Positions 16,827 through 25,548 of a stretch of 64,000 nucleotides of DNA are shown here, piece by piece (position 1 is the stretch's first letter; every line of letters starts with the position of its first letter). The stretch spans positions 372,001-436,000 of the forward strand of contig NZ_JBMSDV010000004.1 of the NCBI RefSeq assembly GCF_049445855.1, read 5' to 3'. A program made the position numbers and the translations under genes. The stretch is from JAGOCV01 sp049445855 (GTDB lineage Bacteria; Pseudomonadota; Gammaproteobacteria; Burkholderiales; Burkholderiaceae_C). The notes under the pieces are model-generated. The model saw nothing but the letters and a program-made list of their open reading frames with translations, was not told where the DNA came from and ran no database searches.

Positions 16827-17942
16827 TCAATACGCTGACCGCAGGATCGCCAGGTAGTCGCCCTGGCCCAGCTTGCGCGGATTGGTCTTGTGCGCATTGT
16901 CATCCAGCGCCTGCGCCGCGACCTCGGCCAGGCACTCTTCCTTCACGCCGATGTCGCGCAGCCGCGCCGGGATGCCGATGGCCGCGTTGAGGTGCGCAAT
17001 GCCCTGCGCGAAGTCGGCGTCCTCGGGCCAGCCGGCCTGGCGCAGCATCGTGGCCCATTTGTCGCCCAGCGCCTCGCGGTTGGCGCGCAGCACCGGCGGC
17101 AGCAGGATGGCATTGAGCGTGCCGTGGTGGAAGCCCTTCGCGCCGAGCGGGTGCGACAGCGCGTGCACAGCGCCCATGCCCTTCTGGAAGCTGATTGCGC
17201 CCTCCAGCGAGCCCATCATCATGTTCCAGCGTGCCTGCGAATCCTTTCCGTTGGTGACGGCACGTTCGAGGTATTTGAAGATGCGTTGCATGCCGTCGAG
17301 CGAGATGGCGTCAGCCGGCGGGTTCACGGTCGGCGAGCAGTACGTCTCGATGCAATGGGCCAGTGCGTCCATGCCGGTCGATGCGGTGATCGATGCGGGC
17401 AGGCCGTGCGTGAGTTCCGGGTCGCAGATCGCCGCGGTCACGAGGTCGGGGCAGCGCACGCCGGCCTTGATGCCGTTGTCGAACACGATGACCGCCGAGC
17501 GTCCGACTTCGCTGCCCGTGCCCGCCGTGGTGGGCAGCAGGATCAGCGGTGGTGCGCGGTCGATGGCAGCAGGCCTGGCGTGCCGGTTGCAGTAGTTCCA
17601 CAGCGGCGGCTCGTGCGTGGCGAGCACGGCGATGGCCTTGGCCAGGTCGAGCGCGGCGCCACCGCCGATGCCCACCACGCCGTCGCAGCCGCTCTGCTTG
17701 TAGAGCGCGGCACCGGCTGCGGCTGCGGCTTCTGTCGGGTTGACCGGCGTGTCGTCGAACACCGGCATCGCATCGGCGCCCGGCACATGTTCCGTGGCCT
17801 GCGCGAAAACACCCGCGCGGATCACGCCCTTGTCGGTGACGAACAGCGGCTTGCCGACTCTCGACTGCGCGAGCAGCGTGGGCAACTGGTCGCGCTTGCC
17901 GTCGCCGAAATGGACCGTGGTGAGGAACTGCAGCACGCTCAT
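16827..17942 (-). CDS. Iron-containing (group III) alcohol dehydrogenase
   Basis: 371 residues. NAD(P)-binding part with VGIGGGAALDLAKAIA (about 90-105) and LLPTTAGTGSEVG; metal-binding part with ITASTGMDALAHCIETY, AVHALSHPLG and GFHHGT, which supply the Asp and His ligands of Fe-ADHs. It would interconvert an alcohol and an aldehyde, for example a hydroxy acid and its semialdehyde. Four bases separate it from the aldehyde dehydrogenase upstream, so the pair could oxidise an omega-hydroxy acid to a dicarboxylate in two steps. It is the last gene of the IclR-headed operon. Confidence 0.9.
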   Translation of the reverse strand: MSVLQFLTTVHFGDGKRDQLPTLLAQSRVGKPLFVTDKGVIRAGVFAQATEHVPGADAMPVFDDTPVNPTEAAAAAGAALYKQSGCDGVVGIGGGAALDLAKAIAVLATHEPPLWNYCNRHARPAAIDRAPPLILLPTTAGTGSEVGRSAVIVFDNGIKAGVRCPDLVTAAICDPELTHGLPASITASTGMDALAHCIETYCSPTVNPPADAISLDGMQRIFKYLERAVTNGKDSQARWNMMMGSLEGAISFQKGMGAVHALSHPLGAKGFHHGTLNAILLPPVLRANREALGDKWATMLRQAGWPEDADFAQGIAHLNAAIGIPARLRDIGVKEECLAEVAAQALDDNAHKTNPRKLGQGDYLAILRSAY

Positions 17943-17946
17943 GGCT

Positions 17947-19407
17947 TCACGGCTCCAGGTCGGCACCGGCGGCACGCTGCGTCACGGACTTGGTAACGAG
18001 GTAGGCGTCGAGCCCTTCCACGCCGCCTTCCGAACCGTAGCCGCTTTCCTTCACGCCGCCGAACGGCGACGAGGGCGTGGACACGGTGAAATGGTTGATA
18101 CAGACCATGCCGGCTTCGAGCTGTTCGCTCATGGCGCTCGCACGCGTCAGCGACTTCGTCATCGCATAGGCGGCGAGTCCGAAGGGCAGGCGGTTGGCCT
18201 GGCGTACGGCTTCCTTCAAGTCGGTGAAAGGGGCGATGGGCACGAGCGGGCCGAACGGCTCCTCGTTCATGATGCGTGCGTCGTCGGGCACGTCGGCCAG
18301 CACGGTGGGCGGGTAGAACCAGCCCGCGCCGTCGCGGCGCTCACCGCCGCACAGCAGGCGCGCACCGCGGGACAGCGCGTCGGCACACAGCGATTCCATG
18401 GCGGACACGCGGCGCGGGTTGGCCAGCGGCCCCATCTGCACGCCCTCGGTGAGGCCGTCACCCACGACCAGTTGGCCAGCCGCTTCGGCGAATGCCTTCG
18501 CAAAATCTTCGTAGATACCCTGCTGCACGAAAAAGCGCGTGGGGCTGGTGCACACCTGGCCCGCGTTGCGGAATTTGGAGACGACCGCCTGTTTCGCGGC
18601 AGCCACAGGGTCGACGTCATCGAACACGATCACCGGCGCATGACCGCCGAGCTCCATGGTCGAACGCTTCACGCCCTGCGCGGCCAGACCCAGCAGCACC
18701 TTGCCGACAGGCGTCGATCCGGTGAAGGTGACCTTGCGGATCACGTCGGACGTGATGAGATGCTCCGACACCTGACGAGGGTCTCCGAACACGAGGTTGA
18801 TCACGTGCCTGGGCAGTCCCGCATCGATGAAACACTGCACGATGGCCTGTGCGGTGAGCGGCGTTTCTTCCGAGGGCTTGAGGATGATCGAGCAGCCCGC
18901 CGCAAGCGCACCCGCGATCTTGCGCGTGGGCGTGAGCGCGGGGAAGTTCCACGGGCAGAACGCGGCCACCGGGCCGATGGGTTCGCGCCGCACGACTTGC
19001 GACACGCCCGCATTGCGCGGCACCAGAAGGCGGCCGTAGGCGCGTGTCGCTTCTTCGGCCATCCAGTCCGTGTTGTCGGCGGAGGTGGTGACTTCGCCCA
19101 CAGCCTCGGCCAGGGGCTTGCCCTGTTCGAGCGTCATGAGGCGCGCGATGTCGGCCTTGCGTTCGCGCACCAGGCCCATGGCGCGGCGCATGACGGCTGC
19201 GCGGTCGTAGGCGTTGGTGTTTCTCCAGAGGTCGAAGCCCTGCGCGGCCGAGGCCAGCGCGGCGTCGAGTCCGGCGGCATCGATCAGGTCCACATGGCCG
19301 ATGGCTTCGCCGGTTGCGGGATTGAGCACGGGCACGGTGCGCACGCCTTTCGAGGCGTACCAATCGCCGCCCACGTGGGAGCGGGCGTGGAGTTGCGTCG
19401 TCTGCAT
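17947..19407 (-). CDS. NAD(P)-dependent aldehyde dehydrogenase, succinate-semialdehyde dehydrogenase-like
   Basis: 486 residues. Family landmarks: FCPWNFPALTPTRKIAGALA near 145-165, FTGSTPVGK (cofactor loop), ELGGHAPVIV (general-base Glu) and GQVCTSPTRF with the nucleophilic Cys. The C-terminus SPFGGVKESGYGSEGG is typical of GabD-like enzymes, so the natural substrate is probably an acidic semialdehyde. ATG 19407 overlaps by one base the stop of the reductase gene (TGATG), and it abuts the Fe-ADH, so all three are co-translated. Confidence 0.92.
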   Translation of the reverse strand: MQTTQLHARSHVGGDWYASKGVRTVPVLNPATGEAIGHVDLIDAAGLDAALASAAQGFDLWRNTNAYDRAAVMRRAMGLVRERKADIARLMTLEQGKPLAEAVGEVTTSADNTDWMAEEATRAYGRLLVPRNAGVSQVVRREPIGPVAAFCPWNFPALTPTRKIAGALAAGCSIILKPSEETPLTAQAIVQCFIDAGLPRHVINLVFGDPRQVSEHLITSDVIRKVTFTGSTPVGKVLLGLAAQGVKRSTMELGGHAPVIVFDDVDPVAAAKQAVVSKFRNAGQVCTSPTRFFVQQGIYEDFAKAFAEAAGQLVVGDGLTEGVQMGPLANPRRVSAMESLCADALSRGARLLCGGERRDGAGWFYPPTVLADVPDDARIMNEEPFGPLVPIAPFTDLKEAVRQANRLPFGLAAYAMTKSLTRASAMSEQLEAGMVCINHFTVSTPSSPFGGVKESGYGSEGGVEGLDAYLVTKSVTQRAAGADLEP

Positions 19408-20426
19408 CACGCTCTCCGCAGCCGCACGAGTTGCTTGCCGACGTTGGCGCCAGCCAGCATGTCGATGAAGGCCTGCGGCGCATTCTCCAGCCCCTCGGCG
19501 ATGGTCTCGCGGTACTTCAGATGACCGCCTGCGTACGCAGCAATCAGCTCGCGCGTGGCTTCGGGCCAGAGATCGCGGTGGTCGGACAGCACGAAGCCGC
19601 GCATGGTGACGCGGCGGTTGAAGATCTCGCGCAGGTTCTTCACGCGGTAGGGCTCGGTCTCGTTGTACTGCGACACCAGGCCGCACAGCGGAATGCGCGC
19701 GAAGTTGTTGAGCAGCGGCAGCACGGCGTCGAGGATCGGGCCGCCCACGTTGTCGAAGTACACGTCCACGCCATCCGGCACGGCGCGCGCGAGCGCGTCG
19801 GCGAAGTCGGGCGACTTGTAGTCCACGCAATCGTCGAAGCCGTAGGCGTCCTTCACCAGCGCGCATTTGGAAGCGCCACCGGCAATGCCAACTGCGCGGC
19901 AGCCCTTGAGCTTGGCGATCTGCCCTACCACGCTGCCCACCGCGCCTGACGCAGCGGACACCAGCACCGTCTCACCGGCCTTCGGCTTGCCGAAGGCCAT
20001 GAGCCCGACCCATGCGGTGATGCCGGTGGAGCCGAGCGCGCCGAGGTACGCCGTCTGCGGGGCGAGCGACACGTCGATCTTCTGCAGCTCGCCCGGACCG
20101 GCCACGCTGTAGTCCTGCCAGCCCAGACGGCCCACCACCCAGTCGCCTTCGGCAAACCCGTCGGCATGGCTCTCCAGCACCTGGCCCACCGTGCGGCCGA
20201 CCAGCACGTCACCGATCGCCATCACTGGCGCATAGGAGTCTTTCTCCTCCATGCGCATGCGGATGTACGGGTCCACGGACAGCACGTCGTTGCGCACCAG
20301 CACCTTGCCGGGGCCGGGCCGTGCGACGGGTACATCGATGAGCCTGAAGCAGTCGACGGTGGGCACGCCCTGCGGGCGCTTCGCGTAGATGATCTGTCGC
20401 TGGGAGTCTGGGAGGTTCGGGGTCAT
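19407..20426 (-). CDS. NADP-dependent MDR oxidoreductase (CurA/YncB-like, zinc-free)
   Basis: 339 residues of the medium-chain dehydrogenase/reductase superfamily. The start SQRQIIYAKRPQGVP, DPYIRMRM and the nucleotide-binding VLVSAASGAVGSVVGQIAK segment match the prostaglandin reductase/leukotriene dehydrogenase branch, which reduces activated C=C bonds with NADPH and lacks catalytic zinc. ATG 20426 gives the usual N-terminus; a TTG at 20450, directly after the Bug gene stop, is an alternative. Neither has a clear ribosome site, so translation may be coupled to the upstream gene. Confidence 0.87.
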   Translation of the reverse strand: MTPNLPDSQRQIIYAKRPQGVPTVDCFRLIDVPVARPGPGKVLVRNDVLSVDPYIRMRMEEKDSYAPVMAIGDVLVGRTVGQVLESHADGFAEGDWVVGRLGWQDYSVAGPGELQKIDVSLAPQTAYLGALGSTGITAWVGLMAFGKPKAGETVLVSAASGAVGSVVGQIAKLKGCRAVGIAGGASKCALVKDAYGFDDCVDYKSPDFADALARAVPDGVDVYFDNVGGPILDAVLPLLNNFARIPLCGLVSQYNETEPYRVKNLREIFNRRVTMRGFVLSDHRDLWPEATRELIAAYAGGHLKYRETIAEGLENAPQAFIDMLAGANVGKQLVRLRRA

Positions 20427-20450
20427 GAGGGGTGATGCGTCAGCCGTCAA

Positions 20451-21455
20451 TCAGCTGATGGTGATGTTGGCGTCCTTGATGAGCTTCTGCAGCAGGTCGC
20501 GCTGCGCGCTGAGGAACTGGGTGAACTCCTGCTGTGTGTTGCCCACGGCGACCATGCCCAGCGGGCCGACCGAGGCGACCAGCCCCGGATCCTGCGTGGC
20601 CTTCACCACGGCGGCCTGCATGCGGCGGATGGCGGCATCGGGCGTGCCGGCCGGTGCGAAGACGCCGAACCAGTCGTCCATGTCGTAGCCAGGCAGGCCG
20701 CGTTCGGCCATGGTGGGAATGTCTGCGTAGGCCTGGACGCGTGATGCGCTCGTCACGGCCAGCATGCGGGTCTTGCCGGAAGCCAGCGTGCCGCGTGCGG
20801 TGGACGTGGTGATGAGCGCAGCGTCGATCTGCCCGCCCATCACATCGCGCGCCGCGTCGGCACCGCCGCGGTACGGCGTGTGCAGCAGCTGGATGCCGGC
20901 GCGCTGCTGCAGCAGCGCCACGGCCAGGTGGCCCATCGCGCCCGAGGGCGGCGTGCCGATGGAAATCGTGCCTGGCCGGGCCTTGGCGGCGGCCACGAAT
21001 TCGTCGAAGGTCTTTGCGGGGAAGTCGTGGCGCACCACCAGCGCCTGTGGCGCGCGCACGGCCATCGAGACCGGGATGAATGAGGTGCGGTAGTCGAACG
21101 ACAGGTCCTTGAGCAGCACGGGGTTGGTGAGCTGGTTGGCTGCGTCCCAGATGAACGTGTAGCCGTCGCGCGGGGCGCCGAGCACGGCGGTCGCGGCGAC
21201 CACTGCATTGCCGCCGGTACGGTTCTCGATGGTCAGCGGCTGGCCCAGCGCTTCCGAGATGCGCTGGCCGACCGTGCGGGCCGAGGTGTCCGCAGCGCCA
21301 CCGGCGGAGAACGGCACGATCATGCGCACCGGGCGCGTCGGCCATTCCTGCGCGAATGCGCCGGGGGCGATGGAGGCAAGGCCGGAGGCAATGCCCGCGC
21401 CGAGCACTTGGCGACGGGAGAGCGGAAACGGCGCGGAACGCGAGGATGCAGTCAT
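20451..21455 (-). CDS. Bug/TctC family tripartite tricarboxylate-type binding protein
   Basis: 334 residues. Signal peptide with a possible twin-arginine motif (LSRRQVLGAG, cleavage near PGAFAQ), then WPTRPVRMIVPFSAGGAADTSAR, the standard opening of Bug periplasmic binding proteins, which capture organic acids. No TctA/TctB membrane genes are adjacent, as is common in Burkholderiales where many orphan Bug proteins exist. AGGAG lies a few bases before the ATG at 21455. It leads the dehydrogenase operon and follows the IclR gene, so it probably binds the substrate or inducer of that pathway. Confidence 0.92.
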   Translation of the reverse strand: MTASSRSAPFPLSRRQVLGAGIASGLASIAPGAFAQEWPTRPVRMIVPFSAGGAADTSARTVGQRISEALGQPLTIENRTGGNAVVAATAVLGAPRDGYTFIWDAANQLTNPVLLKDLSFDYRTSFIPVSMAVRAPQALVVRHDFPAKTFDEFVAAAKARPGTISIGTPPSGAMGHLAVALLQQRAGIQLLHTPYRGGADAARDVMGGQIDAALITTSTARGTLASGKTRMLAVTSASRVQAYADIPTMAERGLPGYDMDDWFGVFAPAGTPDAAIRRMQAAVVKATQDPGLVASVGPLGMVAVGNTQQEFTQFLSAQRDLLQKLIKDANITIS

Positions 21456-21478
21456 GAGGGTCTCCTGAGTTATGGTTG

Positions 21479-21497
21479 ATGTTCTATCTAACAGAAC
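21479..21497. promoter_or_regulatory. Putative IclR operator upstream of the Bug/dehydrogenase operon
   Basis: An inverted repeat GTTCT (21481-21485), seven bases, AGAAC (21493-21497), lies just upstream of the Bug gene. Its left part, ATGTTCTAT at 21479-21487, is the exact reverse complement of ATAGAACAT found at 22431-22439 before the HMG-CoA lyase gene on the other side of iclR. A shared site on both flanks of the regulator gene is what an IclR-controlled pair of operons would show. Confidence 0.5.
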
Positions 21498-21569
21498 GTC
21501 ATTCTATAATTCTAGAAGACGCCATGGCAGCATCGCAATGGCTTCGAGGGTTTTCCCGGGGCTGGGTGC

Positions 21570-22301
21570 TCAGCCGACCCGGCCGGACAGCTCGCGGGCC
21601 GCCTGGATCACCGCCGGGATGTGGGCATCGGTGTATCGGTTGGCCGGCATCGTCAGGGTGACGGCGGCGGCGAGCTCGCCGTCGGCACGGAACACGGGCG
21701 CCGACACACCGGCCACGTCGGCCAGACGGTCGCCGCTGGCGGCGTAGTACCCCTGCTGGCGGATGCGGTCATGCAGCAGCCGCTCGTTCGCATCGGCGAC
21801 GGTGGCCGCTGCGCTGGAAAACGCGGTGAGCACACGCCCGCCGCTCCCCCGGCCGGCCGGGAGCAGGTCGCCCGCCCGGATGTGGTCGCGGATGGGATGG
21901 GGCGAGTCCACCCGGTAGAGGCACAGGCGCGAATCGCCTTGCGGCACGTGGTAGGCCGCGCTCTCGCCGGTGGATGCCACCAGCGCACGGAGCACCGGCA
22001 TGACCACCTGCTCCAGCGAAAACGACGCGGCGTAGACGCCGTGCAGCCGTGCGATCTCGGCGCCCAGGGAGTAGCGGCCGTCCTCGAGCTTCTGGATCAG
22101 CCGCGAATGCTCCAGCGAGGCGAGCAGGCGCAGCGCCGTGCTCTTGTAGAGGCCTGTGCGCTCGGCCAGCTGGCCGAGCGTGAGCGCCCGGTCGCCCGTC
22201 TGGAAGGCGGCAAGGAGTGTGAGCGCGCGGTCCACGGCTGCGGTGCCGCCGGGGGCGGCGTGGAGATCAGCGACGGATTCGGTCTGGGCTTTGCGTGGCA
22301 T
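21570..22301 (-). CDS. IclR family transcriptional regulator
   Basis: 243 residues. N-terminal winged helix (about 20-80: ALTLLAAFQTGDRALTLGQL, then TGLYKSTALRLLASL) and a C-terminal GAF-like effector domain (VVMPVLRALVASTGESAAY through ADGELAAAVTLTMPANRYTD). It lies between the Bug/dehydrogenase operon (-) and the HMG-CoA lyase/CoA-transferase operon (+) and most likely regulates both through the matching sites at 21479-21497 and 22413-22439. The effector is probably an organic acid or CoA-pathway intermediate. Confidence 0.92.
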   Translation of the reverse strand: MPRKAQTESVADLHAAPGGTAAVDRALTLLAAFQTGDRALTLGQLAERTGLYKSTALRLLASLEHSRLIQKLEDGRYSLGAEIARLHGVYAASFSLEQVVMPVLRALVASTGESAAYHVPQGDSRLCLYRVDSPHPIRDHIRAGDLLPAGRGSGGRVLTAFSSAAATVADANERLLHDRIRQQGYYAASGDRLADVAGVSAPVFRADGELAAAVTLTMPANRYTDAHIPAVIQAARELSGRVG

Positions 22302-22412
22302 GGCGGGTCTGGTGAGGGCGTGATCTTAAGAGGCGCGGCAGGCGTGCGGCGTATCGGTTCGGGCTATCCGGGTTGACAAGGAACGTGCTTTGCAGTCATT
22401 ATTTCAAAAGAA

Positions 22413-22439
22413 AGAACATTATTTCATTCAATAGAACAT
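22413..22439. promoter_or_regulatory. Putative IclR operator overlapping the HMG-CoA lyase start
   Basis: AGAACAT occurs at 22413-22419 and again at 22433-22439, a 20-base (two-turn) spacing, in an A+T-rich patch unlike the surrounding DNA. The second copy, as ATAGAACAT, is the reverse complement of the sequence before the Bug gene. It ends one base before the ATG at 22440, leaving no room for a ribosome site, so binding there would block initiation directly. Confidence 0.5.
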
Positions 22440-23396
22440 ATGAGTCAAGTCCTTGCGTCGGGCGGCAAGAAGCCCGACGTCCAGATCAGTGAGGTCGGCC
22501 CGCGCGACGGGCTGCAGAGCACGAAGCGCATCATGGCCACCGCCGACAAGTTGCGCTGGATCGCCGCCTTGCATGCCGCCGGCCTGCGTGAGATCGAGGT
22601 CGGCTCTTTCGTGCCGCCGAAACTGCTGCCACAGATGGCCGATGCCGCCGAAGTCGTGGCCGGTGCACGCCTGTTGCCGGGCCTGACGGTCATGGCCCTC
22701 GTTCCCAATCAGAAAGGCGCAAGCGCTGCGTTGGCGGCCGGCGCGCACAAGCTCACGCTGCCGGTGTCGGCCAGCGAAGCGCACTCCATGGCGAACGTGC
22801 GCTGCACACCGCTTCAGATGGTGGATGAAGTGCGTGCCGTCGTTGCATTGCGTGATGCGCATGACCCGGCGGTGGGCGTCGAAGTCGGCATCTCCACGGC
22901 TTTCGGCTGCACGTTGCAGGGGCGCGTCGAGGAAGACGACGTGATCCGCCTTGCCGTGCTCTGCGCCGAAGCGGGGGCGCAGGAAGTCGGCCTGTCCGAC
23001 ACCACCGGTTATGCCAACCCTGCGCAGGTGCGCCGGCTGTTCCGCCGCCTTCGCGCCGAACTCGGCGAACGCGCGGGCGCGGCCCACATGCACAACACAC
23101 GTGGCCTCGGTCTGGCGAATTGTCTCGCCGCATTCGAGGAGGGAGTGACCACCTTCGATGCCTCGCAGGCGGGCCTCGGAGGTTGCCCGTATGCGCCGGG
23201 TGCGTCGGGCAACGTGGTCACCGAAGACCTCGTGTTCATGTTCGAAGCCATGGGTGTGCGCACCGGCGTGGACATGGCGCGGTTGTTGGAGGCGCGCGAA
23301 GTGCTCGCGCGCGGACTGCCCGAAGAGCCGCTGTACGGCATGACGCCGGAAGCCGGGCTTCCCAAGGGCTACGCCATGGAGGCGGCCCATGTCTGA
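22440..23396 (+). CDS. mvaB: Hydroxymethylglutaryl-CoA lyase
   Basis: Cleaves HMG-CoA to acetoacetate and acetyl-CoA (leucine or HMG catabolism). 318 residues of a TIM barrel. VGPRDGLQ near residue 20 holds the catalytic Arg-Asp pair, HMHNTRGLGLAN the metal His residues and GLGGCPYAPGASGN the catalytic Cys at 249. A related citramalyl-CoA-type lyase cannot be excluded. The start has no Shine-Dalgarno; the ATG directly follows an operator-like repeat. Its end overlaps the CoA-transferase start by 8 bases, so the two are coupled. Confidence 0.9.
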   Translation: MSQVLASGGKKPDVQISEVGPRDGLQSTKRIMATADKLRWIAALHAAGLREIEVGSFVPPKLLPQMADAAEVVAGARLLPGLTVMALVPNQKGASAALAAGAHKLTLPVSASEAHSMANVRCTPLQMVDEVRAVVALRDAHDPAVGVEVGISTAFGCTLQGRVEEDDVIRLAVLCAEAGAQEVGLSDTTGYANPAQVRRLFRRLRAELGERAGAAHMHNTRGLGLANCLAAFEEGVTTFDASQAGLGGCPYAPGASGNVVTEDLVFMFEAMGVRTGVDMARLLEAREVLARGLPEEPLYGMTPEAGLPKGYAMEAAHV

Positions 23397-24588
23397 GAAA
23401 ACGATATCCGACCGCAACGCCAAGCGCCCGCTGCCTTACGAGGGCATCCGCGTCGTCGAATTCACGCACATGGTGATGGGTCCGACCTGCGGCATGGTGC
23501 TGGCCGATCTGGGCGCCGAAGTCATCAAGATCGAACCGCCCGAAGGCGACCGAACGCGGCATCTGCTGGGCTCGGGTGCGGGCTTTTTTCCGCTGTTCAA
23601 CCGCAACAAGAAGAGCGTGTCGCTCGACCTGCGTTCGCCCGAAGGCAAGGAGGCCGTGCTGCGCCTCATCGCCACGGCCGACATCGTGAGCGAGAACTTC
23701 AAACCCGGTGCGATGGCGAAGCTGGGCCTCGACTACGCGAGCCTGTCCAAGCTCAACCCGCGCCTTATTTACGTCAGCCACAAGGGATTCCTGCCCGGGC
23801 CGTACGAGCACCGCACTGCACTCGACGAAGTGGTGCAGATGATGGGCGGCCTCGCCTACATGACGGGTCGCCCGGGTGATCCACTGCGCGCCGGCTCGAG
23901 CGTTAACGACATCATGGGCGGCATGTTCGGCGCGATCGGCGCGATGGCCGCGCTGGCCGAGCGCGGGAAGACCGGGCGCGGCCAGGAAATCCAGAGTGCG
24001 CTGTTCGAGAACAACGTGTTCCTCGTCGCGCAGCACATGATGCAGTTCGCGGTCACCGGCAAGCCGGCCGCGCCGATGCCCGCCCGCATTTCCGCCTGGG
24101 CCATCTACGACGTGTTCAGCGTGAAGGACGGCGGGCAGATCTTCCTGGCCGTGGTGAGCGACACGCAGTGGGCCATCTTCTGCGATGCATTCGGTCTGCC
24201 CGGGTTGCGGGGCGACGCCCGTCTGGCGACCAACAACGACCGCGTGCAGGCGCGCGACTGGTTGCTCCCCAGGTTGCGCGAACTGCTGGCGCAGTTCAGC
24301 GCGCAGGAACTCTCGCAGCGCTTCGAGGCGGCCGGTCTGCCGTTTGCCCCGATCACGCGTCCGCACGACCTGCTGGACGACCCGCACCTGAAGGCGACCG
24401 GTGGCCTCGCGCCGGTCACGCTGCCGGCCGGCCAGAAGACCGACACCGTGCTGCTTCCGCTCACGCTCGGCGGCCAGCGCCCGGGCGTGCGGCTCGATCC
24501 ACCGAAACAGGGTGAACACACGGCCGAGCTGCTGCGGGAACTCGGCTATCCGGAAGACCAGATCGCCCGGCTGAGCCCGCCTGCCTGA
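23389..24588 (+). CDS. CaiB/BaiF (family III) CoA-transferase
   Basis: 399 residues, the usual length. EGIRVVEFTHMVMGPTCGM at the N-terminus, ADLGAEVIKIEPPEGD after it, and SSVNDIMGGMFGAIGA with the catalytic Asp at 174. Moves CoA between carboxylic acids. Paired with HMG-CoA lyase, the obvious role is to activate 3-hydroxy-3-methylglutarate (or a related dicarboxylate) from succinyl-CoA, as the mammalian glutarate/HMG CoA-transferase of this family does. Confidence 0.91.
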   Translation: MSEKTISDRNAKRPLPYEGIRVVEFTHMVMGPTCGMVLADLGAEVIKIEPPEGDRTRHLLGSGAGFFPLFNRNKKSVSLDLRSPEGKEAVLRLIATADIVSENFKPGAMAKLGLDYASLSKLNPRLIYVSHKGFLPGPYEHRTALDEVVQMMGGLAYMTGRPGDPLRAGSSVNDIMGGMFGAIGAMAALAERGKTGRGQEIQSALFENNVFLVAQHMMQFAVTGKPAAPMPARISAWAIYDVFSVKDGGQIFLAVVSDTQWAIFCDAFGLPGLRGDARLATNNDRVQARDWLLPRLRELLAQFSAQELSQRFEAAGLPFAPITRPHDLLDDPHLKATGGLAPVTLPAGQKTDTVLLPLTLGGQRPGVRLDPPKQGEHTAELLRELGYPEDQIARLSPPA

Positions 24589-24621
24589 GGAGGAACCCGG
24601 CCGGCCGCTTAGACTTGTCCC

Positions 24622-25548
24622 ATGGACAAGCTCAAAGCCCTGGAGTCGTTCGTATCCGTGGCCACGCGCGGCAGCCTGACGGCTGCGGCGCGCGCGGAGG
24701 GCGTGGCACCCGCCATCATGGGACGCCGGCTCGACGCGCTGGAAGAAAGCCTTGGCGTGAAGCTGCTGGTGCGCACCACGCGCCGCATCAGCCTCACGCA
24801 CGAGGGCAGCGCGTTCCTCGAGGACTGCCAGCGCCTGCTGGGCGACCTGGCCGATGCCGAGGCCAGTGTCAGTGCCGGCGGCGTGAAGGCCAGCGGCCAT
24901 CTGCGCATCACCGCGCCGGCCGGTTTCGGCCGCCGCCATGTCGCGCCGCTGGTGCCACGTTTTCGCGCCGAACATGCCGACGTGAAGCTGTCGTTGAACC
25001 TGAGTGATCGCGTGGTCGACATGGCGGCCGAGGGCTTCGACTGCGCGGTGCGCGTGGGCGACCTGGCCGAGTCTTCGCTCGTGAGCGTGCGGCTGGCCGA
25101 GAACCGGCGGTTGTGCGTGGCAACGCCGGCCTTCCTCAAGCGCCATGGCACGCCGCGCCATCCCGACGATCTGTCGCGATTCGACTGTCTCGTGCTGTCC
25201 AGCGATGCGTCGCAGACGCGCGGCTGGGCGTTCCGCATCCCGAACGAAGACGGTACTTCCGAAGTGATCCACCTCAAACCCTCGGGGCCGCTCGACTGCT
25301 CGGACGGGCAAGTGCTGCACGAATGGTGCCTCGCCGGCCACGGCATCGCCTGGCGCAGCATCTGGGAGGTGGAGGCCGACATCGCCGCCGGCAAGCTGGT
25401 GCCAGTGCTCGAGGAGTTCGCCGCCCCGCCCAATGGCATTTACGCCGTGTTCCCCCAGCGCAAGCACATGCCGCTGCGCCTGCGCCTGTGGCTGGACTTT
25501 CTGCGGCATCATTACCGAAAGAACTTTCCCACGGAGTCGTACCCATGA
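24622..25548 (+). CDS. LysR family transcriptional regulator
   Basis: 308 residues. Winged helix at 1-60 (MDKLKALESFVSVATRGSLT) and a two-lobed effector domain (GHLRITAPAGFGRRHVAPLV onward). It belongs to the large CrgA-like group by the SGHLRIT linker. Its stop overlaps the start of the DUF2214 gene by four bases (ATGA), and it follows the CoA-transferase by 33 bases, but nothing in the sequence shows it controls that operon. It is not a PhcA candidate: it lacks any resemblance to the PhcA N-terminus that I remember. Confidence 0.92.
   Translation: MDKLKALESFVSVATRGSLTAAARAEGVAPAIMGRRLDALEESLGVKLLVRTTRRISLTHEGSAFLEDCQRLLGDLADAEASVSAGGVKASGHLRITAPAGFGRRHVAPLVPRFRAEHADVKLSLNLSDRVVDMAAEGFDCAVRVGDLAESSLVSVRLAENRRLCVATPAFLKRHGTPRHPDDLSRFDCLVLSSDASQTRGWAFRIPNEDGTSEVIHLKPSGPLDCSDGQVLHEWCLAGHGIAWRSIWEVEADIAAGKLVPVLEEFAAPPNGIYAVFPQRKHMPLRLRLWLDFLRHHYRKNFPTESYP

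Noticed and set aside
24622..25548. Candidate phcA
   Set aside because: It is a CrgA-like LysR; position and sequence give no link to the phc operon. The LysR at 46457 is tied to its divergent Bug operon.
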